A stretch of DNA of 64,000 nucleotides. Source: Paenisporosarcina cavernae. GTDB taxonomy: Bacteria > Bacillota > Bacilli > Bacillales_A > Planococcaceae. The stretch spans positions 942,501 through 1,006,500 of the forward strand of contig NZ_CP032418.1 in assembly GCF_003595195.1 (NCBI RefSeq). Reading direction: 5' to 3'. Shown here in pieces: positions 1-9,142 of the stretch. The position numbers and the translations under genes were made by a program. The notes beneath the pieces were generated by a model. That model did no database searches, was not told the origin of the DNA, and saw nothing but the letters and a program-made list of their open reading frames with translations. Every line of letters starts with the position of its first letter. The first letter of the stretch is position 1.

Positions 1-8
1 GATAAACG

Positions 9-3000
9 TTGTTTTTAAAACGTTTAGAAGTAATCGGTTTTAAATCCTTTGCAGATCGAATTGGTATTGATTTCGTTCCTGGAGTAACCGCGGTTGTTGG
101 TCCGAATGGCAGTGGAAAGAGTAATGTCACGGATGCGATACGATGGGTACTTGGAGAGCAATCCGCCAAGTCTCTTCGAGGTGCCAAAATGGAAGACGTT
201 ATTTTTGCTGGGAGTGATTCAAGAAAACCTTTGAACTTCGCAGAGGTAACCTTAGTATTAGATAATTCCGATCAACGAATTCCATTGGATTTTCATGAAA
301 TTAGTGTAACGCGACGAGTATTTCGTTCTGGGGATAGTGAATACCAAATTAATAAACAGTCCTGCAGATTAAAAGATATTACAGACCTTTTTATGGATTC
401 TGGCTTGGGTAAAGAAGCGTTTTCCATTATCTCACAAGGTCGCGTGGATGAAATATTAAATAGTAAAGCAGAAGATCGACGTTCTATCTTTGAGGAAGCT
501 GCTGGCGTGCTGAAATACAAGCTTCGTAAGAAAAAAGCAGAATCAAAATTATTTGAAACGGATGATAATTTAAATCGTGTGTTGGATATCTTGCATGAGC
601 TCGAAGGTCGAATGGAGCCATTAAGGGAGCAGGCATCAAAGGCAAAAGACTATGTGGAAATGACAACGTCGTTAAAGGATATCGAACTAAACGTTCTTGC
701 CTATGACTGGAAAGCGATGGAAGAAAAGAGTCAAGAGCTAGCAACCACTATGTCTCAGTTGACGAAAGAAAAAGAAAATTTGCAACAATCGATTGCATCA
801 TTAGAAGAATCATTAACGAAACAGCGTCTCGAGCTTGGTCAACAAGATACACGTCTTGACGAAGCACAAGAAGTATTAGTGGAAGCAAGTAGTGAGTTAG
901 AGCGGTGGGAAGGACGGAAGCTTTTATTCCAAGAAAAAAATACCAACGCAGCAACTCAAATTGCCAAACTAGAAGAAGAAAAACGGGCTTTGGAAAAAGA
1001 AATGGACAGTATCCAGTCGGAAATTTCCTCACTTGGTCAACGGAAAACCGAAAAAGAAACGCAATTAAAAGAAGCGAAAATTTCATCTAAACAACTGGAA
1101 CACCAAATGGTTAAATCATCAGCAGAAATTGAAGAAGAGCTAGAAGAATGGAAATCGAAATACATTGACCGTTTAAATGAAGAAGCAACGTTGAAAAATG
1201 AAGTAAAGAACATTTTACAGTTGTTGAGTTCAGAAGAAGCGCATCAATCTAAAGTATCTGGTGAATCATCTCAAGTACAACATGATTTAAGTGAATTGCA
1301 CCAAAATCGTCAGCAAGTAGAGCGTTCACTCAAGAGCATTCGTGAGGAGTTATCCGGTAAACGTGGCGCTTACTCCAAATCTTCCACAGAGTTAGAGGAA
1401 TGGAAACAAACACTTGAAAGTAAACAATCAATTCTATATAAGGCGTATCAGCATGCGCAACAATTAAAAGCGAGAAAAGAATCATTAGAAAACCTAGAAG
1501 CGGAATTCTCTGGGTTCTTTCAAGGTGTAAAGGAAGTTTTACAAGCTCGCGAAAAAGGACAGTTAAATGGAATTATTGGTGCTGTAGCAGAATTAATATC
1601 GGTGGATGCTGCCTATTCAAAGGCGATTGAAACCTCTCTTGGCGGTGCCTTGCAACATGTCGTGACAAAAACAGATCAAGATGCGAGACAAGCAATCCAA
1701 TTGTTAAAACAAAAGCGAATGGGAAGAGCAACCTTTCTGCCACTATCCGTCATGAAAGCCCGAAAGCTTTCTGGAGATGTGATTTCCTCTATCAAAGGTC
1801 ATCCCGCTTTCGTTGATACAGCAGATCGATTAGTGGAAAGTCAAGCAGAAAATCGCGTCATTATCGAAAATCTGTTAGGGAATGTCATCGTTGCAAAAGA
1901 CTTAGAAGGTGCTTCGAAGCTAGCAAAAGTACTTCAACACCGCTATCGAATCGTTTCTTTAGACGGCGATATTGTAAATGCTGGTGGTTCCTTAACGGGT
2001 GGAGCGTCGAAACAACAATCCTCCGTATTTACACGGAAAGCAGAATTAGAGCAACTCATTTCGCAAGTTCAAGAGTTAGAACATCAACTAGAACAGGCGG
2101 AAAAACAAGTAGCATCTTGGAAAGAAAAAGTTTCGCAACGTTCCGTGAAACTTGACGAAGAAAAGCAGCAAGGTGAAGAACTTCGTTCAAAAGAAATGGA
2201 ATTAGAGTTATCTTTACGACAAATCGACGAACAGGTCAAACGATTACAGGATCGCTTCACGATCACGGAATCAGAAAAAGAGCATATGGTCGATCGGCAA
2301 AAATCATTAGAAGTTCGTCAAATAGAAGCACAAAACCGATTAGAAAAAGTAGCCATCGAATTGACTCAAATGAATGAACAAATAGACCGGTTAACAAAAC
2401 TGAAAAACCAAGGACAACAAGAACGTGACCGATTGACAGAACTATCCGCAGAAATGCGTTCACAAATCGCGGTCTTGTCTGAACAAGTACTAACGATGGA
2501 AAAAACGTATACATCCGAAAGAAATCGGTTACAGTCAGTCCAAGATAAAGTCATCCAAGTAGACAAAGAGATTCGTTGGATTGCTACAGGGGAAGGTAAT
2601 TCAGGACCTTCTGAAGAAGAGATTGAAAAAGCTCTGCTCACTTGGATGGAGAAAAAGCAGCAGTCAAGTGAGATTGTTTTAGCGAGTAAAGAAGCTAGGC
2701 AACGCATCCAAGGGATGATTATTGAAATAGAACAAGCGTTAAAAGTGGAAAATGGCAAACTACAATATCAACTTGATACAATTCGAAAACTAGATGTGCA
2801 AATCAACCGTCTGGATGTTGAACAGCAAGCGCTAATCGAGCATCTAGATGAGACGTATCATATGGATGAAACAGAATTGCAATTACCTGACAGTGAGTCC
2901 TATGATTTAGCGGATGCTAGAAAGAAGCTAAAGCTATTGAAGCAATCGATCGAAGAATTGGGTTCTGTGAACGTTGGTGCAATAGAAGAATTCGAGAAAG

Positions 3001-3593
3001 TGTCAGAACGATTCGCTTTCTTAACCGAACAACGTCAAGATTTAGTAGACGCTAAAGAGACGTTGCATGAAGCGATCAAAGAGATGGATCAAGAGATGAC
3101 TTCTCGTTTTCATGATGCCTTCTTTGCGATTCGTGCTCAATTTACTAAAGTTTTCCGAGAATTATTTGGAGGCGGTAATGCAGATTTAATTTTAACCAAT
3201 CCAGAAGATTTACTTGGAACGGGTATTGAAATTGTCGCTCAACCACCAGGGAAAAAGTTACAAGCACTTAGCTTATTATCTGGTGGAGAAAGAGCGCTAA
3301 CTGCTATCGCTTTGTTGTTCGCTATCTTAAATATTCGTCCTGTACCTTTCTGTATACTAGACGAAGTGGAAGCTGCATTAGATGAATCGAATGTTGTTCG
3401 TTACAGTCAATATTTGAAGAAGTTTAGTCAAGACACACAATTTATCGTGATAACACATCGAAAAGGCACGATGGAAGGTGCAGACGTCTTGTATGGTATT
3501 ACGATGCAAGAATCTGGTATATCAAAATTAGTTTCCGTTAAACTCGAAGAAGAAGAACGAGAACTTGTGACACAAGGGAGCGCGAAAAATTGA
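9..3593 (+). CDS. smc: Chromosome partition protein SMC
   Basis: ATPase of the SMC-ScpAB condensin, which loads near the origin and organises and segregates the nucleoid. The 1194-residue length is normal. The N-terminal ATPase half carries Walker A GPNGSGKS at residues 31-38. Long Glu/Lys/Gln-rich coiled coils (about 170-500 and 670-1000) flank a hinge (about 510-660). The C-terminal half has the ABC signature LLSGGERA at 1089-1096 and Walker B FCILDE ending at D1118-E1119. The start is TTG at 9, giving the family N-terminus MFLKRLEVIGFKSF; only 8 upstream bases are in the window, so its ribosome site cannot be judged. The stop overlaps ftsY by 4 bases, so the two are translationally coupled. 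Confidence 0.98.
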   Translation: MFLKRLEVIGFKSFADRIGIDFVPGVTAVVGPNGSGKSNVTDAIRWVLGEQSAKSLRGAKMEDVIFAGSDSRKPLNFAEVTLVLDNSDQRIPLDFHEISVTRRVFRSGDSEYQINKQSCRLKDITDLFMDSGLGKEAFSIISQGRVDEILNSKAEDRRSIFEEAAGVLKYKLRKKKAESKLFETDDNLNRVLDILHELEGRMEPLREQASKAKDYVEMTTSLKDIELNVLAYDWKAMEEKSQELATTMSQLTKEKENLQQSIASLEESLTKQRLELGQQDTRLDEAQEVLVEASSELERWEGRKLLFQEKNTNAATQIAKLEEEKRALEKEMDSIQSEISSLGQRKTEKETQLKEAKISSKQLEHQMVKSSAEIEEELEEWKSKYIDRLNEEATLKNEVKNILQLLSSEEAHQSKVSGESSQVQHDLSELHQNRQQVERSLKSIREELSGKRGAYSKSSTELEEWKQTLESKQSILYKAYQHAQQLKARKESLENLEAEFSGFFQGVKEVLQAREKGQLNGIIGAVAELISVDAAYSKAIETSLGGALQHVVTKTDQDARQAIQLLKQKRMGRATFLPLSVMKARKLSGDVISSIKGHPAFVDTADRLVESQAENRVIIENLLGNVIVAKDLEGASKLAKVLQHRYRIVSLDGDIVNAGGSLTGGASKQQSSVFTRKAELEQLISQVQELEHQLEQAEKQVASWKEKVSQRSVKLDEEKQQGEELRSKEMELELSLRQIDEQVKRLQDRFTITESEKEHMVDRQKSLEVRQIEAQNRLEKVAIELTQMNEQIDRLTKLKNQGQQERDRLTELSAEMRSQIAVLSEQVLTMEKTYTSERNRLQSVQDKVIQVDKEIRWIATGEGNSGPSEEEIEKALLTWMEKKQQSSEIVLASKEARQRIQGMIIEIEQALKVENGKLQYQLDTIRKLDVQINRLDVEQQALIEHLDETYHMDETELQLPDSESYDLADARKKLKLLKQSIEELGSVNVGAIEEFEKVSERFAFLTEQRQDLVDAKETLHEAIKEMDQEMTSRFHDAFFAIRAQFTKVFRELFGGGNADLILTNPEDLLGTGIEIVAQPPGKKLQALSLLSGGERALTAIALLFAILNIRPVPFCILDEVEAALDESNVVRYSQYLKKFSQDTQFIVITHRKGTMEGADVLYGITMQESGISKLVSVKLEEEERELVTQGSAKN

Positions 3594-4582
3594 GTTTTTT
3601 TAAAAAAATGAAAGAAAAGTTTACGGGTGCTTCTGATCAAGAGGTATCAACAGAAAAGTACAAAGACGGATTGTCAAAAACACGTAACAGTTTTACGTCG
3701 AAAGTAAATGATTTGGTTGCGAGATACCGAAAAGTTGACGAGGACTTTTTCGAAGAATTAGAAGATCTTTTACTACAAGCAGATGTTGGTTTTGAAACCG
3801 TCATGGAATTAATGGATCAATTGCGTTTTGAAGTCCAACGTCAAAACGTCAAAGATACGTCGCAAATTCAATCTGTTATTTCAGAGAAGCTAGTGGAAAT
3901 CTACGAGTCAGGCGATGATAGCTCCAATGATTTACAGTATGCAACGGAAGGTCCAACAGTTTTCTTATTTGTTGGAGTAAATGGCGTTGGGAAAACGACT
4001 ACTATTGGAAAATTAGCACACCGATTAAAACAAGAAGGAAAAACGGTCATGCTTGCTGCGGGAGATACATTCCGTGCGGGAGCAATTGATCAGCTGCAAG
4101 TATGGGGTGACAGAGTAGGAGTAGAAGTGATTAAGCAAGCGGAAGGTTCTGATCCGGCCGCTGTTATGTATGATGCCATTCGAGCTGCGAAAAGTCGTCA
4201 AGTAGACGTGTTAATATGTGATACTGCTGGTAGATTACAAAACAAAGTGAACTTGATGAATGAGTTAACAAAAGTTCATCGTGTCATTTCAAGAGAGATC
4301 CCAGAAGCACCACATGAAGTATTACTGGCGTTAGATGCAACGACGGGCCAAAATGCACTGATTCAAGCGCAATCGTTCCAAAAAGCAACGAATGTAACAG
4401 GAATCGTCTTGACGAAGTTAGACGGTACAGCAAAAGGCGGAATCGTGCTAGCTATTCGAAATAAGTTGAAAATCCCTGTAAAATTCGTTGGACTAGGTGA
4501 AAAAATGGACGATTTACAACCGTTTGATACGGAAAAATATGTCTATGGTCTATTTGCTGAGGGCTTAGAAAAGGAAGAATAG
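3590..4582 (+). CDS. ftsY: Signal recognition particle receptor FtsY
   Basis: SRP-family GTPase that receives Ffh-ribosome complexes at the membrane and hands nascent chains to SecYEG. It has 330 residues: a short charged N-terminal region without a membrane segment, an NG-domain helical bundle (about 35-110), P-loop GVNGVGKTT at 129-137, DTFRAGA near 159, DTAGR at 211-215 and TKLDG at 275-279. The start is TTG at 3590, overlapping the smc stop (TTGA), with a GGGAG ribosome site just upstream inside smc. It lacks the long acidic N-terminal extension of enterobacterial FtsY, as usual in Firmicutes. Confidence 0.98.
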   Translation: MSFFKKMKEKFTGASDQEVSTEKYKDGLSKTRNSFTSKVNDLVARYRKVDEDFFEELEDLLLQADVGFETVMELMDQLRFEVQRQNVKDTSQIQSVISEKLVEIYESGDDSSNDLQYATEGPTVFLFVGVNGVGKTTTIGKLAHRLKQEGKTVMLAAGDTFRAGAIDQLQVWGDRVGVEVIKQAEGSDPAAVMYDAIRAAKSRQVDVLICDTAGRLQNKVNLMNELTKVHRVISREIPEAPHEVLLALDATTGQNALIQAQSFQKATNVTGIVLTKLDGTAKGGIVLAIRNKLKIPVKFVGLGEKMDDLQPFDTEKYVYGLFAEGLEKEE

Positions 4583-4639
4583 AGAGATAATTCTTTCGTT
4601 TATTCCCACGAATAACCACTTGTCGACAAGTAAAAATAC

Positions 4640-4668
4640 TTGATAGGTGCACATGTTCTCGATAAGAT
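4640..4668 (+). promoter_or_regulatory. Probable SigA promoter of ylxM-ffh
   Basis: TTGATA (4640-4645), a 17-bp spacer and TAAGAT (4663-4668), 27 bp before the ylxM start. The elements match the vegetative consensus at 5/6 and 4/6 with ideal spacing. It lies in the only gap of the ftsY-ylxM-ffh run, so ylxM-ffh probably has its own promoter as well as any readthrough from smc-ftsY. Inferred from sequence only. Confidence 0.6.
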
Positions 4669-4694
4669 GAACATACAATGGAGGGTGAAATACG

Positions 4695-5030
4695 ATGATT
4701 GTAGAAAAAACTACCCGTATGAATTTCCTCTTCGACTTTTATCAGTCGCTACTAACGGAAAAACAGCGGTCCTATATGGAATTATATTATTTAGATGATT
4801 TATCACTTGGTGAAATCGCCGACGAATATGAAATTTCAAGACAAGCTGTTTACGATAATATTCGACGTACAGAAGCCATGTTAGAAGAGTACGAAGAAAA
4901 ACTCGGCTTACTTTCAAAGTTTCAGCGACGACAAACTTTGTTAAAGCAACTGGAAGATGAATTGGCAGCTCTTTCGTCTGAGAAAGAGTCGCTACACCCA
5001 ATTATTCATCAACTAAGAGAATCCGAATAG
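4695..5030 (+). CDS. ylxM: YlxM/p13-family SRP-associated HTH protein
   Basis: Small protein of 111 residues whose N-terminal two thirds is a sigma-70 region-4-like helix-turn-helix; the segment [22 protein letters not shown] (about 36-57) is visible. The rest is a charged helical tail. The family (YlxM, or p13/UPF0122) is encoded next to ffh in Firmicutes and has been reported to modulate SRP function in streptococci. The ribosome site GGAGGGTG lies 9 bases before ATG. It is followed after 13 bp by ffh, so co-expression with the SRP GTPase is expected. Confidence 0.93.
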   Translation: MIVEKTTRMNFLFDFYQSLLTEKQRSYMELYYLDDLSLGEIADEYEISRQAVYDNIRRTEAMLEEYEEKLGLLSKFQRRQTLLKQLEDELAALSSEKESLHPIIHQLRESE

Positions 5031-5043
5031 GAGGTGGGCGCAA

Positions 5044-6399
5044 ATGGCTTTTGAAGGGTTAGCAGAACGTCTACAAGGGACAATGCAACGCATAAAAGGT
5101 AAAGGGAAGGTAACGGAAGCAGATGTAAAAGAAATGATGAGAGAGGTTCGATTTGCCCTCATCGAAGCGGACGTTAATTTAAAAGTAGTAAAAGAGTTTG
5201 TAAAAAAAGTAAGTGAACGTGCGGTCGGTACGGATGTAATGAAAAGTTTAACACCCGGCCAACAAGTCATAAAAATCGTAAAAGATGAGTTAACGGATTT
5301 AATGGGAGGGGAAGAAAGTCCTCTTCAGTTTGCGAAAAAACCTCCTACTGTAATCATGATGGTCGGGTTACAAGGAGCAGGTAAAACGACTACCTCTGGT
5401 AAATTGGCAAATGTCCTTCGGAAAAAATACAATCGTAAACCATTATTAGTCGCCGCAGATATTTATCGTCCTGCGGCTATACAGCAATTAGAAACAATTG
5501 GAAAGCAGTTATCTCTACCTGTCTTTTCTATGGGGACAGATGTTTCTCCAGTAGAAATAGTCCGTCAAGCGCTAGAAAAGTCAAAAGAAGATTTGAATGA
5601 CGTGATCATAATCGATACGGCTGGTCGACTTCATGTCGATGAAGATTTAATGCAAGAATTAAAAGATATTCGAACTATTAAAGAGCCAGATGAAGTGTTC
5701 TTAGTTGTCGATTCAATGACTGGTCAAGATGCAGTCAATGTAGCACAGCAGTTTAATGAAACGGTTGGTATTACAGGAGTCGTGTTAACGAAGTTAGACG
5801 GTGATACACGTGGTGGAGCTGCTCTTTCTATCCGTTCAGTTGCAGAAAAACCGATTAAGTTCGTTGGTATGGGCGAGAAGATGGATGCATTAGAACCTTT
5901 CCATCCAGAGCGAATGGCTTCTCGAATTCTAGGTATGGGCGATATGATGTCGTTAATTGAAAAAGCGCAGGCAAATGTCGACGAAGAAAAAGCGAAAGAA
6001 ATGGAAGAAAAATTCCGCACCCAAACGTTCACATTTGATGACTTTGTCGAGCAATTACAACAAGTGAAAAAAATGGGGCCATTAGAAGATATTTTAAAGA
6101 TGCTTCCTGGCGCAGGAAAAATTAAAGGGCTAGAAAATGCAAAAGTAGACGAGAAACAGATGGGTAGAGTAGAAGCAATCATCTACTCCATGACGCCTGC
6201 AGAAAAAACAAACCCAGAGATTATTTCTTCTAGTCGAAAAAAACGAATTGCGACGGGATCGGGAACTTCCATTCAAGAAGTCAATCGATTATTAAAGCAA
6301 TTTGACGAAATGAAAAAAATGATGAAACAAATGTCTGGAATGACCCAAAAAGGCAAAAAGAAAATGAAAATGCCGGGATTTGACTCTTTATTCCGTTAG
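5044..6399 (+). CDS. ffh: Signal recognition particle protein Ffh (SRP54)
   Basis: GTPase and signal-sequence-binding subunit of SRP; it binds the 4.5S/scRNA and docks with FtsY. The 451 residues comprise an N domain (1-95), a G domain with P-loop GLQGAGKTT at 108-116, DIYRPAA near 139, DTAGR at 191-195 and a TKLDGDTRGG motif near 250, and a Met-rich M domain from about 300 ending in MKKMMKQMSGM and a Lys-rich tail. The ribosome site AGGAGGTG is nearly perfect. Its length is close to that of other Bacillales Ffh proteins. Confidence 0.98.
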   Translation: MAFEGLAERLQGTMQRIKGKGKVTEADVKEMMREVRFALIEADVNLKVVKEFVKKVSERAVGTDVMKSLTPGQQVIKIVKDELTDLMGGEESPLQFAKKPPTVIMMVGLQGAGKTTTSGKLANVLRKKYNRKPLLVAADIYRPAAIQQLETIGKQLSLPVFSMGTDVSPVEIVRQALEKSKEDLNDVIIIDTAGRLHVDEDLMQELKDIRTIKEPDEVFLVVDSMTGQDAVNVAQQFNETVGITGVVLTKLDGDTRGGAALSIRSVAEKPIKFVGMGEKMDALEPFHPERMASRILGMGDMMSLIEKAQANVDEEKAKEMEEKFRTQTFTFDDFVEQLQQVKKMGPLEDILKMLPGAGKIKGLENAKVDEKQMGRVEAIIYSMTPAEKTNPEIISSSRKKRIATGSGTSIQEVNRLLKQFDEMKKMMKQMSGMTQKGKKKMKMPGFDSLFR

Positions 6400-6434
6400 A
6401 TTTATAATAAATTTTAGGTGTTAAGAAAAAACAC

Positions 6435-6463
6435 TTTACAAAAGAAAAAATCCTTGATAATAT
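6435..6463 (+). promoter_or_regulatory. Probable SigA promoter of rpsP-khpA
   Basis: TTTACA (6435-6440), 17 bp, TAATAT (6458-6463), 38 bp upstream of the rpsP ATG. Both hexamers are within one or two changes of consensus, as expected for a ribosomal protein gene. No terminator is visible between ffh and rpsP, so readthrough from ffh is also likely. Confidence 0.65.
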
Positions 6464-6500
6464 ACTATCTTGTGTGAAACTATTCGGAGGTGCAAGAAAC

Positions 6501-6773
6501 ATGGCAGTAAAAATTCGCTTAAAACGTATGGGAGCTAAAAAATCTCCTTTCTATCGTATTGTAGTAGCTGACTCTCGTTCACCACGTGACGGACGTCAAA
6601 TTGAAACAGTAGGTACTTATAACCCACTTACAAACCCAGCTGAGTTGAAAATCAACGAAGAGTTGGCGTTAAAATGGTTAGCAAATGGTGCAAAACCATC
6701 TGATACAGTACGTAACTTGTTCTCTTCTCAAGGGATCATGGAGAAATTCCATAACTCTAAAATCGCGAAGTAA
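6501..6773 (+). CDS. rpsP: 30S ribosomal protein S16
   Basis: Ribosomal protein S16 (90 residues), a small-subunit assembly protein binding 16S rRNA. The N-terminus [26 protein letters not shown] is the family signature. I chose the ATG at 6501, with ribosome site CGGAGGTG at 6486-6493. An in-frame upstream start would add nine non-conserved residues and lie before that site. khpA follows after 14 bp. Confidence 0.98.
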   Translation: MAVKIRLKRMGAKKSPFYRIVVADSRSPRDGRQIETVGTYNPLTNPAELKINEELALKWLANGAKPSDTVRNLFSSQGIMEKFHNSKIAK

Positions 6774-6787
6774 TCGGAGGCGGCAAA

Positions 6788-7021
6788 ATGAAGCAGCTGA
6801 TTGAAACAATTGTGAAACCATTAGTAGATTATCCAGAAGACGTTCGAATTGAAATGGATGAAAGTCCAAATCGTATTGTCTACAAACTATCTGTTAACCC
6901 AGAAGATATGGGCAAAGTCATTGGTAAGCAAGGTCGTGTTGCGAAGGCAATACGAACGATTGTGTATTCAGCAGCGAGCAGTCACCACCAAAAGAAGACA
7001 TACGTCGATATTTTGGACTAA
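6788..7021 (+). CDS. khpA: KH-domain RNA-binding protein KhpA (YlqC)
   Basis: A 77-residue single KH-domain protein. The RNA-binding GxxG loop is GKQG at 46-49 within VIGKQGRVAKAIRTIV. In other Firmicutes KhpA pairs with KhpB/Jag to bind many transcripts and affects cell division and elongation. The ribosome site GGAGGCGG lies 6-7 bases before ATG. It closes the rpsP unit and is followed at once by a terminator. Confidence 0.95.
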   Translation: MKQLIETIVKPLVDYPEDVRIEMDESPNRIVYKLSVNPEDMGKVIGKQGRVAKAIRTIVYSAASSHHQKKTYVDILD

Positions 7022-7027
7022 ATAGAA

Positions 7028-7058
7028 AGGGGGGAGCTTATAGTTCCTCTCTTTTTTT
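7028..7058 (+). terminator. Rho-independent terminator after khpA
   Basis: AGGGGGGA (7028-7035) pairs with TCCTCTCT (7045-7052), allowing two G-U pairs, followed by a run of seven T. It begins six bases after the khpA stop codon. B. subtilis has ylqD between ylqC and rimM; here the remaining 255 bp to rimM contain no convincing gene. Confidence 0.7.
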
Positions 7059-7313
7059 GTTTTCAATGAAAGAATCGTCTCCTAGAGATGGGTTGTGAGG
7101 AAAAGGTATAGAGACAATCGAATATCTCATAGAATCGATTCCTCCCAGGTACTACTTCCATCGAATTTTATGGATGCCATTCTAAAATAGTTATTTTTGA
7201 GTAAAATAAATGTATCCAGACGGAACGATAAGACAATAGCTTTCCGAAAAGATTTTCATGATAAAATGAGCATAGCTGAAAAATACATTCGTTAAAACGT
7301 ATGAGGTGTATAT

Positions 7314-7826
7314 ATGAATTGGTATAACGTAGGTAAAATTGTGAACACCCACGGAATTCGTGGCGAAGTGCGCGTCATTTCAAGTACGGATTTTCCAGAA
7401 GAGCGATTCGCAGTCGGTAGTAAGTTAGGGTTATTTAAAAAAACGGACAAAAAACCGTTGCCATTAATCGTTGCTTCCCATCGGAAACATAAAAATTTCG
7501 ACTTGCTTACCTTTGAAGGATTTTCCACGATTGAAATGGTGGAAGGGTTCCGAGATGGCATTTTAAAGGTGTCGGAAAATCAATTAGAAGAACTGGAAGA
7601 TAATGCATTTTATTTCCACGAAATCATCGGTTGTAAAGTGATCGACCTGGATGGAAATGATATCGGTGAAGTGCAGGAGATTCTTCAAACTGGTGCGAAT
7701 GATGTATGGGCAATAAAGAACAGTGCGGGCAAAATGCATTACATTCCATATATTGAAGACGTGGTGAAAGAAGTAAACATTGAGGAACAAGTGATCAAAA
7801 TTGATGCACTGGACGGGTTATTATAA
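7314..7826 (+). CDS. rimM: Ribosome maturation factor RimM
   Basis: 16S rRNA processing factor that binds S19 during 30S head assembly. It has 170 residues: an N-terminal RimM beta-barrel ([19 protein letters not shown] near the start) and a C-terminal PRC-barrel ([16 protein letters not shown], about residues 97-112). The ATG follows a TGAGGTG ribosome site. A -10-like TAAAAT lies about 50 bp upstream, but I see no good -35 hexamer. The stop codon overlaps the trmD ATG by one base. Confidence 0.97.
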   Translation: MNWYNVGKIVNTHGIRGEVRVISSTDFPEERFAVGSKLGLFKKTDKKPLPLIVASHRKHKNFDLLTFEGFSTIEMVEGFRDGILKVSENQLEELEDNAFYFHEIIGCKVIDLDGNDIGEVQEILQTGANDVWAIKNSAGKMHYIPYIEDVVKEVNIEEQVIKIDALDGLL

Positions 7827-8572
7827 TGATGCAAATTGATGTTCTTTCTTTATTCCCAGAAATGTTCGAGGGAGTATTTGGAAGTTCTATATTAAAAAAA
7901 GCGCAAGAAAAAGATGCAGTTTCATTGAAGGTGACGGATTTCAGGGCATTTTCAGGAAATAAACATAACCAAGTGGATGATTATCCTTATGGTGGTGGTG
8001 CCGGAATGGTATTAAAACCAGAGCCCTTATTTCGAGCGGTGGAATCTGTACGAGATGATCAGAAGACTCCGCGGATCATCTTAATGTGTCCTCAAGGGGA
8101 ACGGTATACCCAAGCAAAAGCAGAGGAATTGGCGAAAGAAGAACATCTCATTTTCTTATGCGGTCATTATGAAGGGTACGATGAACGAATTCGCGAATTC
8201 CTAGTGACAGATGAAATTTCCATAGGTGATTTTGTTTTAACCGGTGGTGAACTGGCTGCGATGACGGTAATCGATAGTGTCGTTCGTTTGTTGCCAGAAG
8301 TTCTTGGGAATAAACAGTCACATATCGGAGATTCATTTTCAACGGGACTTCTTGAACATCCTCAATACACAAGACCAGTTGAATTTGAAGGAATGATGGT
8401 ACCGGAAGTTTTACGCTCTGGAGATCATGCAAAAATCGATGAATGGCGAAAAAAAGAATCCCTTTATCGAACGTGGAGTAGACGTCCAGACTTATTAACG
8501 GATTATGTATTAACAGAAAAAGAGCAACAATGGATTAAAGAATTCGTGACAAGAAAAAACCTTGACAGCTAG
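7826..8572 (+). CDS. trmD: tRNA (guanine-N1-)-methyltransferase TrmD
   Basis: Makes m1G37 in tRNAs that read CNN codons, using S-adenosylmethionine, and so prevents +1 frameshifting. It is a SPOUT trefoil-knot enzyme of 248 residues. Visible motifs are [15 protein letters not shown] (54-68), [10 protein letters not shown] (112-121), [11 protein letters not shown] (132-142) and the catalytic-Asp motif GDSFSTGLL (D169). The start at 7826 overlaps the rimM stop; a second ATG directly follows, so the first residue is uncertain by one codon. Confidence 0.98.
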   Translation: MMQIDVLSLFPEMFEGVFGSSILKKAQEKDAVSLKVTDFRAFSGNKHNQVDDYPYGGGAGMVLKPEPLFRAVESVRDDQKTPRIILMCPQGERYTQAKAEELAKEEHLIFLCGHYEGYDERIREFLVTDEISIGDFVLTGGELAAMTVIDSVVRLLPEVLGNKQSHIGDSFSTGLLEHPQYTRPVEFEGMMVPEVLRSGDHAKIDEWRKKESLYRTWSRRPDLLTDYVLTEKEQQWIKEFVTRKNLDS

Positions 8573-8601
8573 TTGCACCCACCAGATTAATATGCTATTA
8601 T
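8573..8601 (+). promoter_or_regulatory. Probable SigA promoter of rplS
   Basis: TTGCAC (8573-8578), 17 bp, TATTAT (8596-8601), immediately after the trmD stop codon and 92 bp upstream of rplS. Spacing is ideal. A perfect TTGACA also occurs at 8562-8567, but it has no -10 at proper spacing. Confidence 0.6.
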
Positions 8602-8607
8602 TTATCT

Positions 8608-8692
8608 TGTACTTTTCTGTGAAAGTACCGAATTACGATGTTCCGCTGCTGCCATAGTCGCTGGTAAGAGCATTGATCTAAGGAGAGAAAAA
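8608..8692 (+). ncRNA. Possible ribosomal protein L19 leader of rplS
   Basis: The roughly 85-nt untranslated leader between the promoter and rplS opens with a strong hairpin (GTACTTT 8609-8615 with AAAGTAC 8622-8628). The GC-rich segment that follows can form further stems before the AAGGAGAG ribosome site. Low-GC Gram-positives are known to carry an autoregulatory L19 leader here. I infer identity from position and hairpin, not from a covariance match. Confidence 0.45.
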
Positions 8693-8693
8693 C

Positions 8694-9038
8694 ATGCAAA
8701 ACATTATTACAGAAATCACAAAAGATCAACTTCGCACGGACCTTCCTGAGTTTCGTCCTGGAGACACTGTACGTGTACACGTTAAAGTTGTCGAGGGTAC
8801 TCGCGAACGTATCCAAATGTACGAAGGTGTTGTCATCAAACGTCGTGGTGGCGGAGTAAGTGAAACATTTACAGTTCGTAAAATTTCTTACGGTGTAGGT
8901 GTGGAACGTACATTCCCTGTACACACTCCAAAAATCGCAAAATTAGAAATCGTACGTAAAGGTAAAGTACGTCGTGCTAAATTGTACTACTTACGTAACC
9001 TACGTGGGAAAGCTGCACGTATTAAAGAAGTACGATAA
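8694..9038 (+). CDS. rplS: 50S ribosomal protein L19
   Basis: Large-subunit protein L19 (114 residues) at the 30S-50S interface. The conserved stretch [20 protein letters not shown] and the C-terminal [16 protein letters not shown] are clear. The ribosome site is AAGGAGAG. It is set off by its own promoter and leader upstream and a strong terminator downstream, so it is probably monocistronic, as expected for a gene with leader-mediated feedback. Confidence 0.98.
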   Translation: MQNIITEITKDQLRTDLPEFRPGDTVRVHVKVVEGTRERIQMYEGVVIKRRGGGVSETFTVRKISYGVGVERTFPVHTPKIAKLEIVRKGKVRRAKLYYLRNLRGKAARIKEVR

Positions 9039-9050
9039 GTGTAAATGCAT

Positions 9051-9086
9051 AAGAGAGCCTGGGATATCCTGGCTCTCTTTCTTTTT
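9051..9086 (+). terminator. Rho-independent terminator after rplS
   Basis: AAGAGAGCC (9051-9059) and GGCTCTCTT (9071-9079) form a perfect 9-bp stem followed by a T-rich tract. The -35 hexamer of the lepB promoter overlaps the tail. Confidence 0.9.
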
Positions 9087-9113
9087 GCAGAGAAGCCATT
9101 TTATTTGTACAAT
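9085..9113 (+). promoter_or_regulatory. Probable SigA promoter of lepB
   Basis: TTGCAG (9085-9090), 17 bp, TACAAT (9108-9113), 30 bp before the lepB ATG. It starts within the T tract of the rplS terminator, a compact arrangement of terminator and promoter. Confidence 0.6.
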
Positions 9114-9142
9114 GAAAAGAGAGAAATCAGGGAGGCAAAGGA

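Noticed and set aside
5724-6182. 152-codon antisense frame over ffh
   Set aside because: Ser/Phe-rich shadow of the M-domain coding sequence; no start context.
8562-8567. TTGACA as the rplS -35
   Set aside because: No -10 hexamer at 16-18 bp; the TTGCAC-17-TATTAT pair fits better.
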